Position numbers and translations under genes: made by a program. Below are positions 1 to 5,290 of a stretch of DNA of 8,567 nucleotides, piece by piece. The DNA lies in NCBI GenBank assembly GCA_017615375.1, contig JAGAAH010000134.1:1-8567 (forward strand). The letters run 5' to 3'. Origin of the DNA: Lachnospiraceae bacterium (GTDB taxonomy: Bacteria; Bacillota; Clostridia; Lachnospirales; Lachnospiraceae). Numbering within the stretch: the stretch's first letter is position 1; every line of letters begins with the position of its first letter. The notes under the pieces were generated by a model. The model did not search any database and was not told where the DNA came from. It saw only the letters and a list, made by a program, of their open reading frames with translations.

Positions 1-566
1 ATATCGCTCTTAACACCGCCTCTGTATCTTAATTCGGTATCCTTCTTTGCAATAACCGTCTCCATCTGACGTGATTCCGTATTCATCACGATTCTCGAAG
101 GATTCTCGTACTTTTCATAAACTATGCCTGTAATTAAACTTACATATTCAAGATTGACATATGCACCGTCCTCGCGAACAATCATAATCGTTCCGTTGTT
201 CCAGTCCATCTTCTTATTATCAAAATAATAAGCGTCCTCCGATGCTTTAACAAGATAGCTTCCGGTCGGAATCGTGTAAAAAAGCTTTCCTTCATCGCTG
301 TCATAAAAGAAACGACTGTCAATCTCCTCTTTTACAAAATCAAACGGGATATAATTCTCTCCCTTTATAACCGTTACTTTCTCACCAAGTAACTCATTGT
401 CCTTAATAAGTGCGCAATCAGCTTCGTCTTCTATGGAGAAGTATTCGATTAAATCCATACGCTCTTTACTAGGTGTATATTTCTTTATAAAATTGCTGGC
501 CACAAAGCATCCTATCAATATAAGTATCAATACTATAACGGCCAAGACAAGTTTTGCTCTCTTCAT
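1..566 (-). CDS. Secreted/anchored protein, probable N-terminal part of an SH3 + glycosyl hydrolase family 18 protein (partial)
   Basis: This reading frame is open for 188 codons from the ATG at 566 to the window edge, with no stop, so the C-terminal part lies outside. The ATG follows an AAAAGGGG ribosome-binding site with 9 nt spacing. Residues 1-24 are a basic start (MKRAK) and a hydrophobic stretch, which is a signal peptide or membrane anchor. The stretch ends in LIGC (17-20), which fits a lipobox. Residues about 30-165 (for example KERMDLIEYF, then YIPFDFVKEEIDSRFF) resemble the copper-amine-oxidase-N-like region that precedes an SH3 domain and a GH18 barrel in many clostridial proteins. 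The last visible residues, TELRYRGGVKSD, look like the start of a bacterial SH3 repeat. The catalytic domain is not visible, so the enzymatic role in cell-wall or glycan cleavage is inferred from remembered family resemblance. Another extracytoplasmic SH3 protein is possible. Confidence 0.6.
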   Translation of the reverse strand, partial: MKRAKLVLAVIVLILILIGCFVASNFIKKYTPSKERMDLIEYFSIEDEADCALIKDNELLGEKVTVIKGENYIPFDFVKEEIDSRFFYDSDEGKLFYTIPTGSYLVKASEDAYYFDNKKMDWNNGTIMIVREDGAYVNLEYVSLITGIVYEKYENPSRIVMNTESRQMETVIAKKDTELRYRGGVKSD

Positions 567-637
567 TAAAAAGTTCCCCTTTTGACTTTCTGTTGTATTT
601 TGGGCCAAAAACACCCACTTTCACATATACCTTATAT

Positions 638-666
638 ATTATATCATCTAAATTCACTATTTACAA
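638..666 (-). promoter_or_regulatory. Sigma-A-type promoter of the SH3/GH18-like gene
   Basis: On the minus strand, TTGTAA (661-666) and a perfect TATAAT (638-643) are separated by 17 bases. Transcription would start near 631, leaving an untranslated leader of about 65 nt before the ATG at 566. The -35 box matches the consensus at 4 of 6 positions. Confidence 0.65.
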
Positions 667-700
667 AGGCTTTATGCATTTTAATTAGTGCATTTTAAAG

Positions 701-746
701 AAAAATAAATAAAAGAGGAAGCCTCGATAATAAGGCTCCCTCTTTT
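701..746 (-). terminator. Rho-independent terminator of the 71-residue protein gene
   Basis: A 13-bp stem pairs 711-723 with 734-746 around a 10-base loop. In minus-strand RNA every pair forms, including one U-G wobble (719/738). The plus-strand RNA would have an A-C mismatch there, which favours the minus direction. The minus-strand tail is TTTTATTTATTTTT. It lies about 20 bases past the stop of the 71-residue gene and upstream of the promoter of the next gene. Confidence 0.8.
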
Positions 747-765
747 TAATAGGATTTAATACTTT

Positions 766-981
766 TCAGCTTTCACTGTCTAAGCGAACCCACCTATAAC
801 CGTAGCATACTCCCGTTGACTGGTCGTAATCATACTCTTTCATGTAAGCAGGTTCTTCTTCTTCGACTTTCTCACCTTTTACAAGTTCAAAAGTGTATCG
901 TAATTTTAGATCATTTTGATAATCCAGCAAAATCTCGCCGGTAGCCTTTAGTCCCCCTATTCTTTGATTCCCATTAAACAT
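766..981 (-). CDS. Small acidic protein of unknown function (71 residues)
   Basis: I do not recognise this family. The ATG at 981 follows AAAGGA with 9 nt spacing, and a strong terminator lies just past the stop, so the gene is bounded by proper signals. The protein has no signal peptide or membrane segment. It starts with a glycine-rich segment (NQRIGGLKATGE), followed by alternating hydrophobic residues that suggest beta strands (ILLDYQNDLKLRYTFELVKG). An acidic run, EEEE, comes next, then an aromatic C-terminus (YDYDQSTGVCYGYRWVRL). One cysteine is present. A TATAGT lies at 1014-1019 as a possible -10, but no good -35 accompanies it. The start, length and flanking signals support a real gene; the function is open. 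Confidence 0.62.
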   Translation of the reverse strand: MFNGNQRIGGLKATGEILLDYQNDLKLRYTFELVKGEKVEEEEPAYMKEYDYDQSTGVCYGYRWVRLDSES

Positions 982-1219
982 AAGCTTTCATCCTTTAAAA
1001 AATACTCCGTAATACTATAAAAGGCGCACTACTTTTACTACATTTTTTACCCATTCCTTTATTTTACGCACCTTAAAGAAAACAGGGTTCGCCCTCGGGT
1101 TATTAAATCTGCCGCAAAAACGCAGCGAAAAATTATCCCATTACTTTCAAGCCTATATTAAAAAATCCGATTGGGAAAAATCACGAGCAGATTGCCCGTA
1201 ACCTATGCCGGAAAAGCAA

Positions 1220-1235
1220 CTCTTAAGATTAAGAG
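1220..1235. repeat. Perfect 7-bp palindrome
   Basis: CTCTTAA-GA-TTAAGAG is a perfect inverted repeat with a 2-base centre. It could be a protein-binding site, but no promoter is clearly next to it, and chance is a real alternative in AT-rich DNA. Confidence 0.35.
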
Positions 1236-1431
1236 AAGAATGTAAAATCATAATGTCGATATCATGATGCCTTCCGACTGTGAAAAACTAGCAAATAAAA
1301 ACACGTCTATTCTATTATCCCCCTTCATCTACCTCCTTCCAAACCCCAAGGACTTTCCTTACACTATCACAGATTGATAAAAAATGCAACAAGTTTTCGC
1401 CATAATTTATTAAAATTTAATTAATAGAACA

Positions 1432-1469
1432 GGCTTTCTCATTCTGTATTTTTTGTAAAATCGAAAGCC
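1432..1469. repeat. Inverted repeat just upstream of the mecA promoter
   Basis: GGCTTTC (1432-1438) and GAAAGCC (1463-1469) are perfect 7-bp arms around 24 bases. The spacer contains a nested inverted repeat, ATTTT (1448-1452) with AAAAT (1457-1461). It ends 6 bases before the -35 box of the mecA promoter. It could be an operator or a weak minus-strand terminator; its function is unknown. Confidence 0.4.
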
Positions 1470-1475
1470 GTATTC

Positions 1476-1504
1476 TTGACCGTATATCTATCATCATTTA
1501 TAAT
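1476..1504 (+). promoter_or_regulatory. Sigma-A promoter of mecA
   Basis: TTGACC (1476-1481) and a perfect TATAAT (1499-1504) are separated by 17 bases. Transcription would start near 1511, so the two-hairpin leader begins almost at the 5' end of the message. Confidence 0.85.
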
Positions 1505-1512
1505 CAATATAG

Positions 1513-1552
1513 CTCCGAGAATAGCTTTACATCTCGGAGACCGACTAATCGG
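1513..1552 (+). promoter_or_regulatory. Two-hairpin 5' leader of mecA
   Basis: CTCCGAGA (1513-1520) pairs perfectly with TCTCGGAG (1532-1539) around an 11-base loop. A second small hairpin, CCGA/TCGG (1541-1544 with 1549-1552), ends directly against the ribosome-binding site AAGGAAG. Together they fill the whole predicted leader of about 56 nt. Neither has a U-tract, so they are not terminators. Stabilisation of the 5' end or control of ribosome access are the likely roles; both are inference. Confidence 0.55.
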
Positions 1553-1566
1553 AAGGAAGTGATTAT

Positions 1567-2319
1567 ATGAAAATTGAAAAAGTAAATGACACTCAAATTC
1601 GTTGCACTCTTTCTAAAGAAGATCTCGCAGAGCGCCAGATTAAACTAAGCGAACTTGCTTACGGCACAGAGAAAGCCAAATCATTATTCCGCGACATGAT
1701 GCAGCAAGCAGCTTACGAATTTGGTTTCGAAGCAGAGAACATTCCGCTTATGATAGAGGCAATACCGCTCTCAACCGAATCAATTATTCTTATCATCACT
1801 AAAGTTGAAGACCCTGAAGAATTGGATACCAGATTTTCCAACTTCACACCTCCTGAAGAAGGGGAAGACGAAGAGCCTTCGTTTAGCGAAGACAACGAAA
1901 TTCCTATCTTAGAAGGCGGTCCTGATTTACTTGACTTATTAAATCAAATTAAGAATAGAGTAAGCGAAAGCAAGAACAACAAGGATAAGGACGAACAGAA
2001 AGTCGTAGACTTAAGTCATAAGAGCTACAGAACCAAGCTCTACATCCTTTCGTCATTTGATGATGTAGAACAGGTTGCCAAGATTATAGCTCCTATCTAT
2101 AACGCAGACAACTTCCTTTTCCACAACTTAAGTGATGACAATTATTATTTATTCCTTCATCAAGGAGAGCATACGGCCGAAGAATTCGGCAAGATTTGCA
2201 ATATCCTTTCGGAATACGCAAAGCAGAAGAAGTATTCACCTTCTCTTGAAGCCTTCTTTAACGAGCACTACTCGGTGCTTCTTGGACCAAAGGCTTTACA
2301 GACATTATTTAACCTTTAA
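1567..2319 (+). CDS. mecA: MecA-type adaptor protein for the ClpC protease
   Basis: The 250-residue protein has the layout and length of the MecA/YpbH adaptor family (PF05389). These adaptors deliver substrates to the cytoplasmic ClpC ATPase of the ClpCP protease, for example the competence regulator ComK in Bacillus. An N-terminal substrate-binding domain (about 1-90) carries family-typical segments such as ELAYGTEKAKSLFRDMMQQA and PLMIEAIPLSTESI, then ITKVEDPEELDTRF. A charged, disordered linker follows (about 92-145, with EEGEDEEP and a lysine-rich part). The C-terminal domain (about 150-250) would bind ClpC. The ATG at 1567 follows AAGGA with 9 nt spacing. The gene is monocistronic, with its own consensus promoter, a structured leader and a strong terminator. 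The substrates in this organism are unknown; clostridial members need not control competence. Confidence 0.9.
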   Translation: MKIEKVNDTQIRCTLSKEDLAERQIKLSELAYGTEKAKSLFRDMMQQAAYEFGFEAENIPLMIEAIPLSTESIILIITKVEDPEELDTRFSNFTPPEEGEDEEPSFSEDNEIPILEGGPDLLDLLNQIKNRVSESKNNKDKDEQKVVDLSHKSYRTKLYILSSFDDVEQVAKIIAPIYNADNFLFHNLSDDNYYLFLHQGEHTAEEFGKICNILSEYAKQKKYSPSLEAFFNEHYSVLLGPKALQTLFNL

Positions 2320-2329
2320 GTTAATTAAT

Positions 2330-2364
2330 AATAGCCGGTACACTTCGTACCGGCTATTGTTTTT
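2330..2364 (+). terminator. Rho-independent terminator of mecA
   Basis: A perfect 12-bp stem, AATAGCCGGTAC (2330-2341) with GTACCGGCTATT (2347-2358), encloses a 5-base loop and is followed by GTTTTTAATTT. It lies 11 bases past the mecA stop. The convergent CxxC gene ends at 2374, so the stem may also stop transcription from that side, although the minus-strand U-tail is poor. Confidence 0.92.
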
Positions 2365-2373
2365 AATTTGAAA

Positions 2374-2580
2374 TTAGCCCTGAGCCATTAAGAAATTATT
2401 GATTGATTCAACCAATTCGTCAGGATCGATTCCGTGAACCATAGCTGCTTCCTCGATTGATTCCATCTGTGAAGAAGGGCAGCCTAAGCAATGCATACCG
2501 ATTTCAAGAAGAAGCGGTGCTACATCTGCATTGATATTTAATAATTCGCCAATCAAAGTCTGCTTTGTAATTGTTGCCAT
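2374..2580 (-). CDS. DUF1858 small CxxC protein (hybrid-cluster-protein-associated disulfide domain type)
   Basis: The 68-residue protein is a single DUF1858-type domain (TIGR03980 family, redox disulfide domain). The motif [10 protein letters not shown] gives Cys31 and Cys34 as a CxxC pair. It sits after a helical N-terminus ([21 protein letters not shown]) and before an acidic helix ending in [13 protein letters not shown]. This arrangement matches the family along its full length. Members occur alone or fused to electron-transfer and hybrid cluster proteins, and a thiol-redox or metal-binding role in the cytoplasm is generally assumed but unproven. The ATG at 2580 follows AGGAGG with 9 nt spacing, and a promoter lies just upstream. 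There is no hybrid cluster protein gene in the window. The upstream nuclease-helicase gene has no visible terminator, so some co-transcription is possible. Confidence 0.88.
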   Translation of the reverse strand: MATITKQTLIGELLNINADVAPLLLEIGMHCLGCPSSQMESIEEAAMVHGIDPDELVESINNFLMAQG

Positions 2581-2613
2581 GTTAGTATTCCTCCTATATT
2601 AGAACCTTTGCTC

Positions 2614-2642
2614 ATTATATTATCTTTTGTATAAAAAAGCAA
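2614..2642 (-). promoter_or_regulatory. Probable promoter of the DUF1858 gene
   Basis: On the minus strand, a perfect TATAAT (2614-2619) lies 17 bases after TTGCTT (2637-2642), which matches the -35 consensus only at TTG. The start would be near 2607, leaving a short leader of about 27 nt that includes the AGGAGG site. Confidence 0.55.
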
Positions 2643-2660
2643 TTCAAAACTTTCAATCCA

Positions 2661-4124
2661 TCACTTTTGTAAAATTGATAGAACCATATCGAGTACATAT
2701 GCGTTATCTTTTATAATAAGCGCAATCTCCTTCTTCGCACGGCTTAAACCATGAAAGATATTACGAACGCATTCGTCATTTTCCCCACGTAAGTACCCTT
2801 CGCGGTCATAAGTAAACGTATCGTCAAGCACCATAAGAACTTTGTCGTATTCCTTACAGGTTGAAGACATCGCGCTTATCGCGCCATACATTTCGCCCTT
2901 TGGATATACCCTATCATCATATATATACGTGTATCCTCTGTCTATATAATTCTTAAGTAAGATATCCGCCTCGGAATCATTATTTGTATATGCAACGGAT
3001 ACAGACGGATAATACTTTGCATGGCTCTTTTCCGTATAAGACATAAGTCTCTTGATAAATGTATATAATTCGCTGTTTAACCTGATTCTGTTAGTGAGCC
3101 TGTAACCAACGTATCCCTCGATTCCTTCAATCAAAGGAACTCCGTTCACCTTACGCTCATTTGCCGACATTACCTGTTCCATATCGTATGAAAAGATTAA
3201 CGGAACGTTATTCTTCTTGGCAAGTTCCATTATTTCGTCGAAATTGCGCCGACTCATCCTGTTGCCTTCATCTATAAGAATCGCCGAATACTCCTTATTA
3301 AAAGAAATCTCCTTATCGGAATCACAATAATAGAAATCTACTCTTTTTAAGCGCTCATCAAGCTCTTGAAGTTCCTTTACGTGAGGTCCGAAATGCAAAA
3401 CCGCAACATCATCATACTCCGATAACTGCATTGCAAGATCGTATAGAAGAAGCGTCTTGCCGGTTCCCGGAAAACCGCTGAACCCGAACGCTTTTATCCC
3501 GTCCTCTTTCTGCCTTATCTTTCGAAGTATCTGCTTTCTTATATCTCGCTGCTGCGATGTTAAGAAGTACTCTTTTCTTAAGAATCGCTGCGGGTCTGTA
3601 AGCGGAGATATAAGAAACTTATCTTCTTTAAAAAGCTCTTCAATATCCGTATCATAACAATTATTCTGCTTACTTAACTCTTCCGCAAGCTCTTCCCATG
3701 ATGTATCCACGATTTTTTCCGTACGGGAAAGTCTTACGAGCCTGTCTGTATTACTTAGGTAAGTATAAAAGTGCATCTCGCGACCAAGTGTCGCAAGGTA
3801 GTACTTATTATGCATAAGCTGCATTTTAACCGTATCATCCGACACATTTCCGCTCTTTAATTCAATGTTAATAATCACATCATCATTGATTCTTAAAAGA
3901 TCAAACTCCTTACCGAGCTTCGGCATTATGAAAGAATAATAGAAGTTAAGCTTGCTTCCGTCTTCCATTACTTCGCATAAATGATCCGAAAGCGCTCTTA
4001 TACCGTCTATCTCCCATTCTTTAACGGGCATAATACGACTTCTTCGCGACATCTGACGCTCCAAGCGCATCATCATCTCATAATCTTTAATTCGTGTAAG
4101 TTCATAGATATTAACGGGATGCAT
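2661..4124 (-). CDS. ATPase with PD-(D/E)XK nuclease-like N-terminus and SF1/DUF2075-like helicase domain
   Basis: The 487-residue cytoplasmic protein combines two parts. Residues about 35-135 look like a PD-(D/E)XK nuclease core: KEFDLLRI gives Asp75, INIELKSG gives Glu88-x-Lys90, and Gln102 follows in a helix. The second half is a P-loop ATPase of the superfamily-1/Schlafen-like DUF2075 type. It shows a Q-motif-like LTSQQ (188-192), Walker A GFPGTGKT (217-224), Walker B AILIDE (281-286), a motif III-like IFSYDMEQ (310-317), an arginine motif LTNRIRLNSEL (343-353) and a motif VI-like HGLSRAKKE (458-466). All key residues appear intact. Role and substrate are unknown; nucleic-acid processing is inferred. 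The ATG at 4124 follows GGAGGT with 6 nt spacing. A TTG 20 codons upstream lacks a site and lies in the tRNA terminator, so it was not used. Confidence 0.75.
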   Translation of the reverse strand: MHPVNIYELTRIKDYEMMMRLERQMSRRSRIMPVKEWEIDGIRALSDHLCEVMEDGSKLNFYYSFIMPKLGKEFDLLRINDDVIINIELKSGNVSDDTVKMQLMHNKYYLATLGREMHFYTYLSNTDRLVRLSRTEKIVDTSWEELAEELSKQNNCYDTDIEELFKEDKFLISPLTDPQRFLRKEYFLTSQQRDIRKQILRKIRQKEDGIKAFGFSGFPGTGKTLLLYDLAMQLSEYDDVAVLHFGPHVKELQELDERLKRVDFYYCDSDKEISFNKEYSAILIDEGNRMSRRNFDEIMELAKKNNVPLIFSYDMEQVMSANERKVNGVPLIEGIEGYVGYRLTNRIRLNSELYTFIKRLMSYTEKSHAKYYPSVSVAYTNNDSEADILLKNYIDRGYTYIYDDRVYPKGEMYGAISAMSSTCKEYDKVLMVLDDTFTYDREGYLRGENDECVRNIFHGLSRAKKEIALIIKDNAYVLDMVLSILQK

Positions 4125-4130
4125 TCTTTT

Positions 4131-4136
4131 ACCTCC
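4131..4136 (-). promoter_or_regulatory. Ribosome-binding site that fixes the start of the nuclease-helicase gene
   Basis: GGAGGT on the minus strand lies 6 nt before the ATG at 4124. It decides the start against the in-frame TTG at 4184, which has no such site and would fall upstream of the predicted transcription start. Confidence 0.85.
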
Positions 4137-4155
4137 GCTATATTGCCATATATAT

Positions 4156-4184
4156 AATATATCGGATAAAAAAAGCTCTGCCAA
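4156..4184 (-). promoter_or_regulatory. Probable promoter of the nuclease-helicase gene
   Basis: TTGGCA (4179-4184) and TATATT (4156-4161) are separated by 17 bases on the minus strand, each matching the consensus at 5 of 6 positions. Transcription would begin near 4149, about 25 nt before the ATG. The -35 box and part of the spacer coincide with the 3' arm and U-tract of the tRNA terminator. Confidence 0.6.
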
Positions 4185-4212
4185 TATCTTTCATAGATAT
4201 TTGACAGAGCTT
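4168..4212 (-). terminator. Rho-independent terminator of tRNA-Ser
   Basis: In minus-strand RNA, AAGCTCTGTCAAATATCT (starting at 4212) folds back on AGATATTGGCAGAGCTT. The stem has about 17 pairs with one bulged base and one U-G wobble around a 5-base loop, and is followed by seven Ts (4174-4168). It starts 6 bases past the tRNA 3' end. Confidence 0.9.
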
Positions 4213-4217
4213 GGTAG

Positions 4218-4306
4218 CGGAGAAGGAGGGATTTGAACCCTCGCGCCGGTTCACCCGACCTATACCCTTAGCAGGGGCACCTCTTCGGCCTCTTGAGTAC
4301 TTCTCC
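4218..4306 (-). tRNA. tRNA-Ser (anticodon GCT)
   Basis: The 89-nt RNA folds as a class II tRNA. The acceptor stem is GGAGAAG with CTTCTCC, the D stem CTC with GAG, and the anticodon stem TGCCC with GGGTA around CTGCTAA. The anticodon GCT reads the serine codons AGC and AGU. A 20-base variable region with its own stem is typical of serine tRNAs, and the T arm is GAGGG-TTCAAAT-CCCTC. The discriminator is G. The next bases are CTACC, so the CCA end is not encoded and must be added by tRNA nucleotidyltransferase. A consensus promoter lies upstream and a strong terminator downstream. Read-through from the gyrase operon is also possible. Confidence 0.96.
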
Positions 4307-4359
4307 AAAGATTCCGAACTTAACGTTCTTCTATTCTTTTTGCGCTAAACGCAAGTCTT

Positions 4360-4389
4360 ATTATACTTTATGGCTGCCTTCATTGTCAA
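4360..4389 (-). promoter_or_regulatory. Promoter of tRNA-Ser
   Basis: Perfect TTGACA (4384-4389) and perfect TATAAT (4360-4365) are separated by 18 bases on the minus strand. The start would be near 4353, leaving a leader of about 47 nt to be removed by RNase P. The -35 box begins 7 bases past the stop codon of the upstream membrane gene. Confidence 0.85.
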
Positions 4390-4396
4390 CCGTAAA

Positions 4397-5290
4397 TTAA
4401 TCTTTTCTTTTCGGCATCTTACCCATAAGTTCACGAGCTTTTTTAAATCTCTCCATTGCAACTTCGTATCTTGTAGATCTCATTTCAGGGAATGCCTTAA
4501 TGATACGGTTCATAATGATATTTCGTACATGGAAAGCTTCTTTAATCTTAATATTTAATTCTTCACGCTCGGCCTTAAGACGCTCTATTCTCTCGTCATT
4601 AGCTGAAAGTATGGTCTTCTTCTGCTCATCCGCGGCCTCTTTAACTTTAATTACACGCTCCTTAACATCGGTTGTGCCTTCATATATACTCTCACCGATT
4701 GTATCGGAGATTTTATCAAGTCTTGCATCAATCTCATTGATAATCACAAGGTGACTGTTAATCTTAAGTACTGCCATAACGGTAATTACGATATCCGCTA
4801 TAAATACCGCAAAGAAGAATATCTGTAAAACTATTCCGAGTCTATACGGGAATATCGATATTAATTTCTTGATTGGAGGATGCGCAATATCGATAACCAT
4901 CATACACGCAAATCCCCAAATCAAGGAAAATCTTAAGCATATATATCCCTTAAAGTTAAAGTGTTCGTCCGAATAATCCCACCAATGCTGATGGAATATC
5001 TTCTCCATCCCCCATCCGACGATTAATTCCACCGCCGTTGTTAAGAACATGGAGCCTGCAAACAAGATGAGATGATTAGCCTTTAACGGAGTAAGACATG
5101 ACACAACCATGAGCATACCTACGCCATAAATAGGACATACCGGGCCGTTTAAGAAACCTCTGTTGATAAAAACGCCCTTTGTCACAGCTGAATATGCAAC
5201 TTCCGCACACCAGCCGATAAACGCATAGATTAAAAATACCCATACAACTTCATAAAAATTGTCAAATCCTGCCGTTAAATAAGCTATCAT
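4397..5290 (-). CDS. PF06541-type membrane protein (putative ABC transporter type IV family) with C-terminal coiled coil
   Basis: The 297-residue protein matches the family named 'putative ABC-transporter type IV' (PF06541, formerly DUF1113). Typical segments are FIGWCAEVAYSAVTKGVFINR followed by GFLNGPVCPIYGVG, and WWDYSDEHFNFKGYICLRFS followed by LIWG. About five membrane segments can be seen (near 13-33, 50-68, 73-95, 118-136 and 146-175). After them, about 120 charged residues (180-297) form a long helical, probably coiled-coil, cytoplasmic tail that ends in basic GKMPKRKD. No ATPase is encoded here, and the transporter name of the family has little experimental support, so the function is uncertain. 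The start codon shares one base with the gyrA stop (TAATG), with GAGG four nt upstream, which implies translational coupling to gyrA. Confidence 0.82.
   Translation of the reverse strand: MIAYLTAGFDNFYEVVWVFLIYAFIGWCAEVAYSAVTKGVFINRGFLNGPVCPIYGVGMLMVVSCLTPLKANHLILFAGSMFLTTAVELIVGWGMEKIFHQHWWDYSDEHFNFKGYICLRFSLIWGFACMMVIDIAHPPIKKLISIFPYRLGIVLQIFFFAVFIADIVITVMAVLKINSHLVIINEIDARLDKISDTIGESIYEGTTDVKERVIKVKEAADEQKKTILSANDERIERLKAEREELNIKIKEAFHVRNIIMNRIIKAFPEMRSTRYEVAMERFKKARELMGKMPKRKD

Larger units (their letters stand above)
982..1475. other. Gene-poor intergenic stretch with possible gene remnant
   Basis: No complete gene can be supported here. The minus strand shows a strong Shine-Dalgarno match, GGAAGGAGGT (1331-1340), just before an ATG at 1328. 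That ATG opens only 26 codons, ending at 1248. Two further open patches without starts follow in other frames: 44 codons (1287-1153) and 41 codons (1140-1015, ending in a basic segment like KVRKIKEWVKNVVKVVRLL). A weak promoter-like pair (TTGCAT, then TGTGATAGT) lies upstream near 1370-1395. The plus strand is also open, without a start codon, for about 60 codons to a stop at about 1199. This could be a decayed gene or plain spacer. Several small palindromes are listed separately. Confidence 0.4.

Noticed and set aside
397..585. Plus-strand 62-codon open frame
   Set aside because: It is a shadow on the opposite strand of the SH3/GH18-like gene, without start signals.
469..657. Minus-strand 62-codon open frame
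   Set aside because: It overlaps the SH3/GH18-like gene and its promoter in another frame, has no ribosome-binding site, and the other frame is open over 188 codons with a signal sequence.
1014..1042. Promoter for the 71-residue gene (TATAGT with TGTAGT 17 bases upstream)
   Set aside because: The -35 box matches the consensus at only two positions, so only the -10 is mentioned in the gene entry.
1084..1095. AGGG-TTCG-CCCT mini-hairpin as a terminator
   Set aside because: The stem is only four pairs; the minus-strand tail GTTTTCTTT is suggestive but the hairpin is too weak to claim.
1013..1199. Plus-strand open stretch of about 60 codons (including KKSDWEKSRADCP)
   Set aside because: No ATG, GTG or TTG start with a ribosome-binding site, and no family recognised. 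It may belong to the same decayed region reported above.
2132..2371. Plus-strand 79-codon open frame at the end of mecA
   Set aside because: It runs out of frame through mecA and across its terminator hairpin, and is not a plausible gene.
4125..4184. A 20-residue N-terminal extension of the nuclease-helicase protein from a TTG codon at 4184
   Set aside because: The TTG has no ribosome-binding site and lies in the tRNA terminator and the predicted promoter. The ATG at 4124 has GGAGGT at ideal spacing.
4340..4356. TTGCG/CGCAA hairpin upstream of tRNA-Ser as an operon terminator
   Set aside because: Five-bp stem followed by A-rich, not U-rich, sequence on the minus strand, and located after the tRNA promoter.
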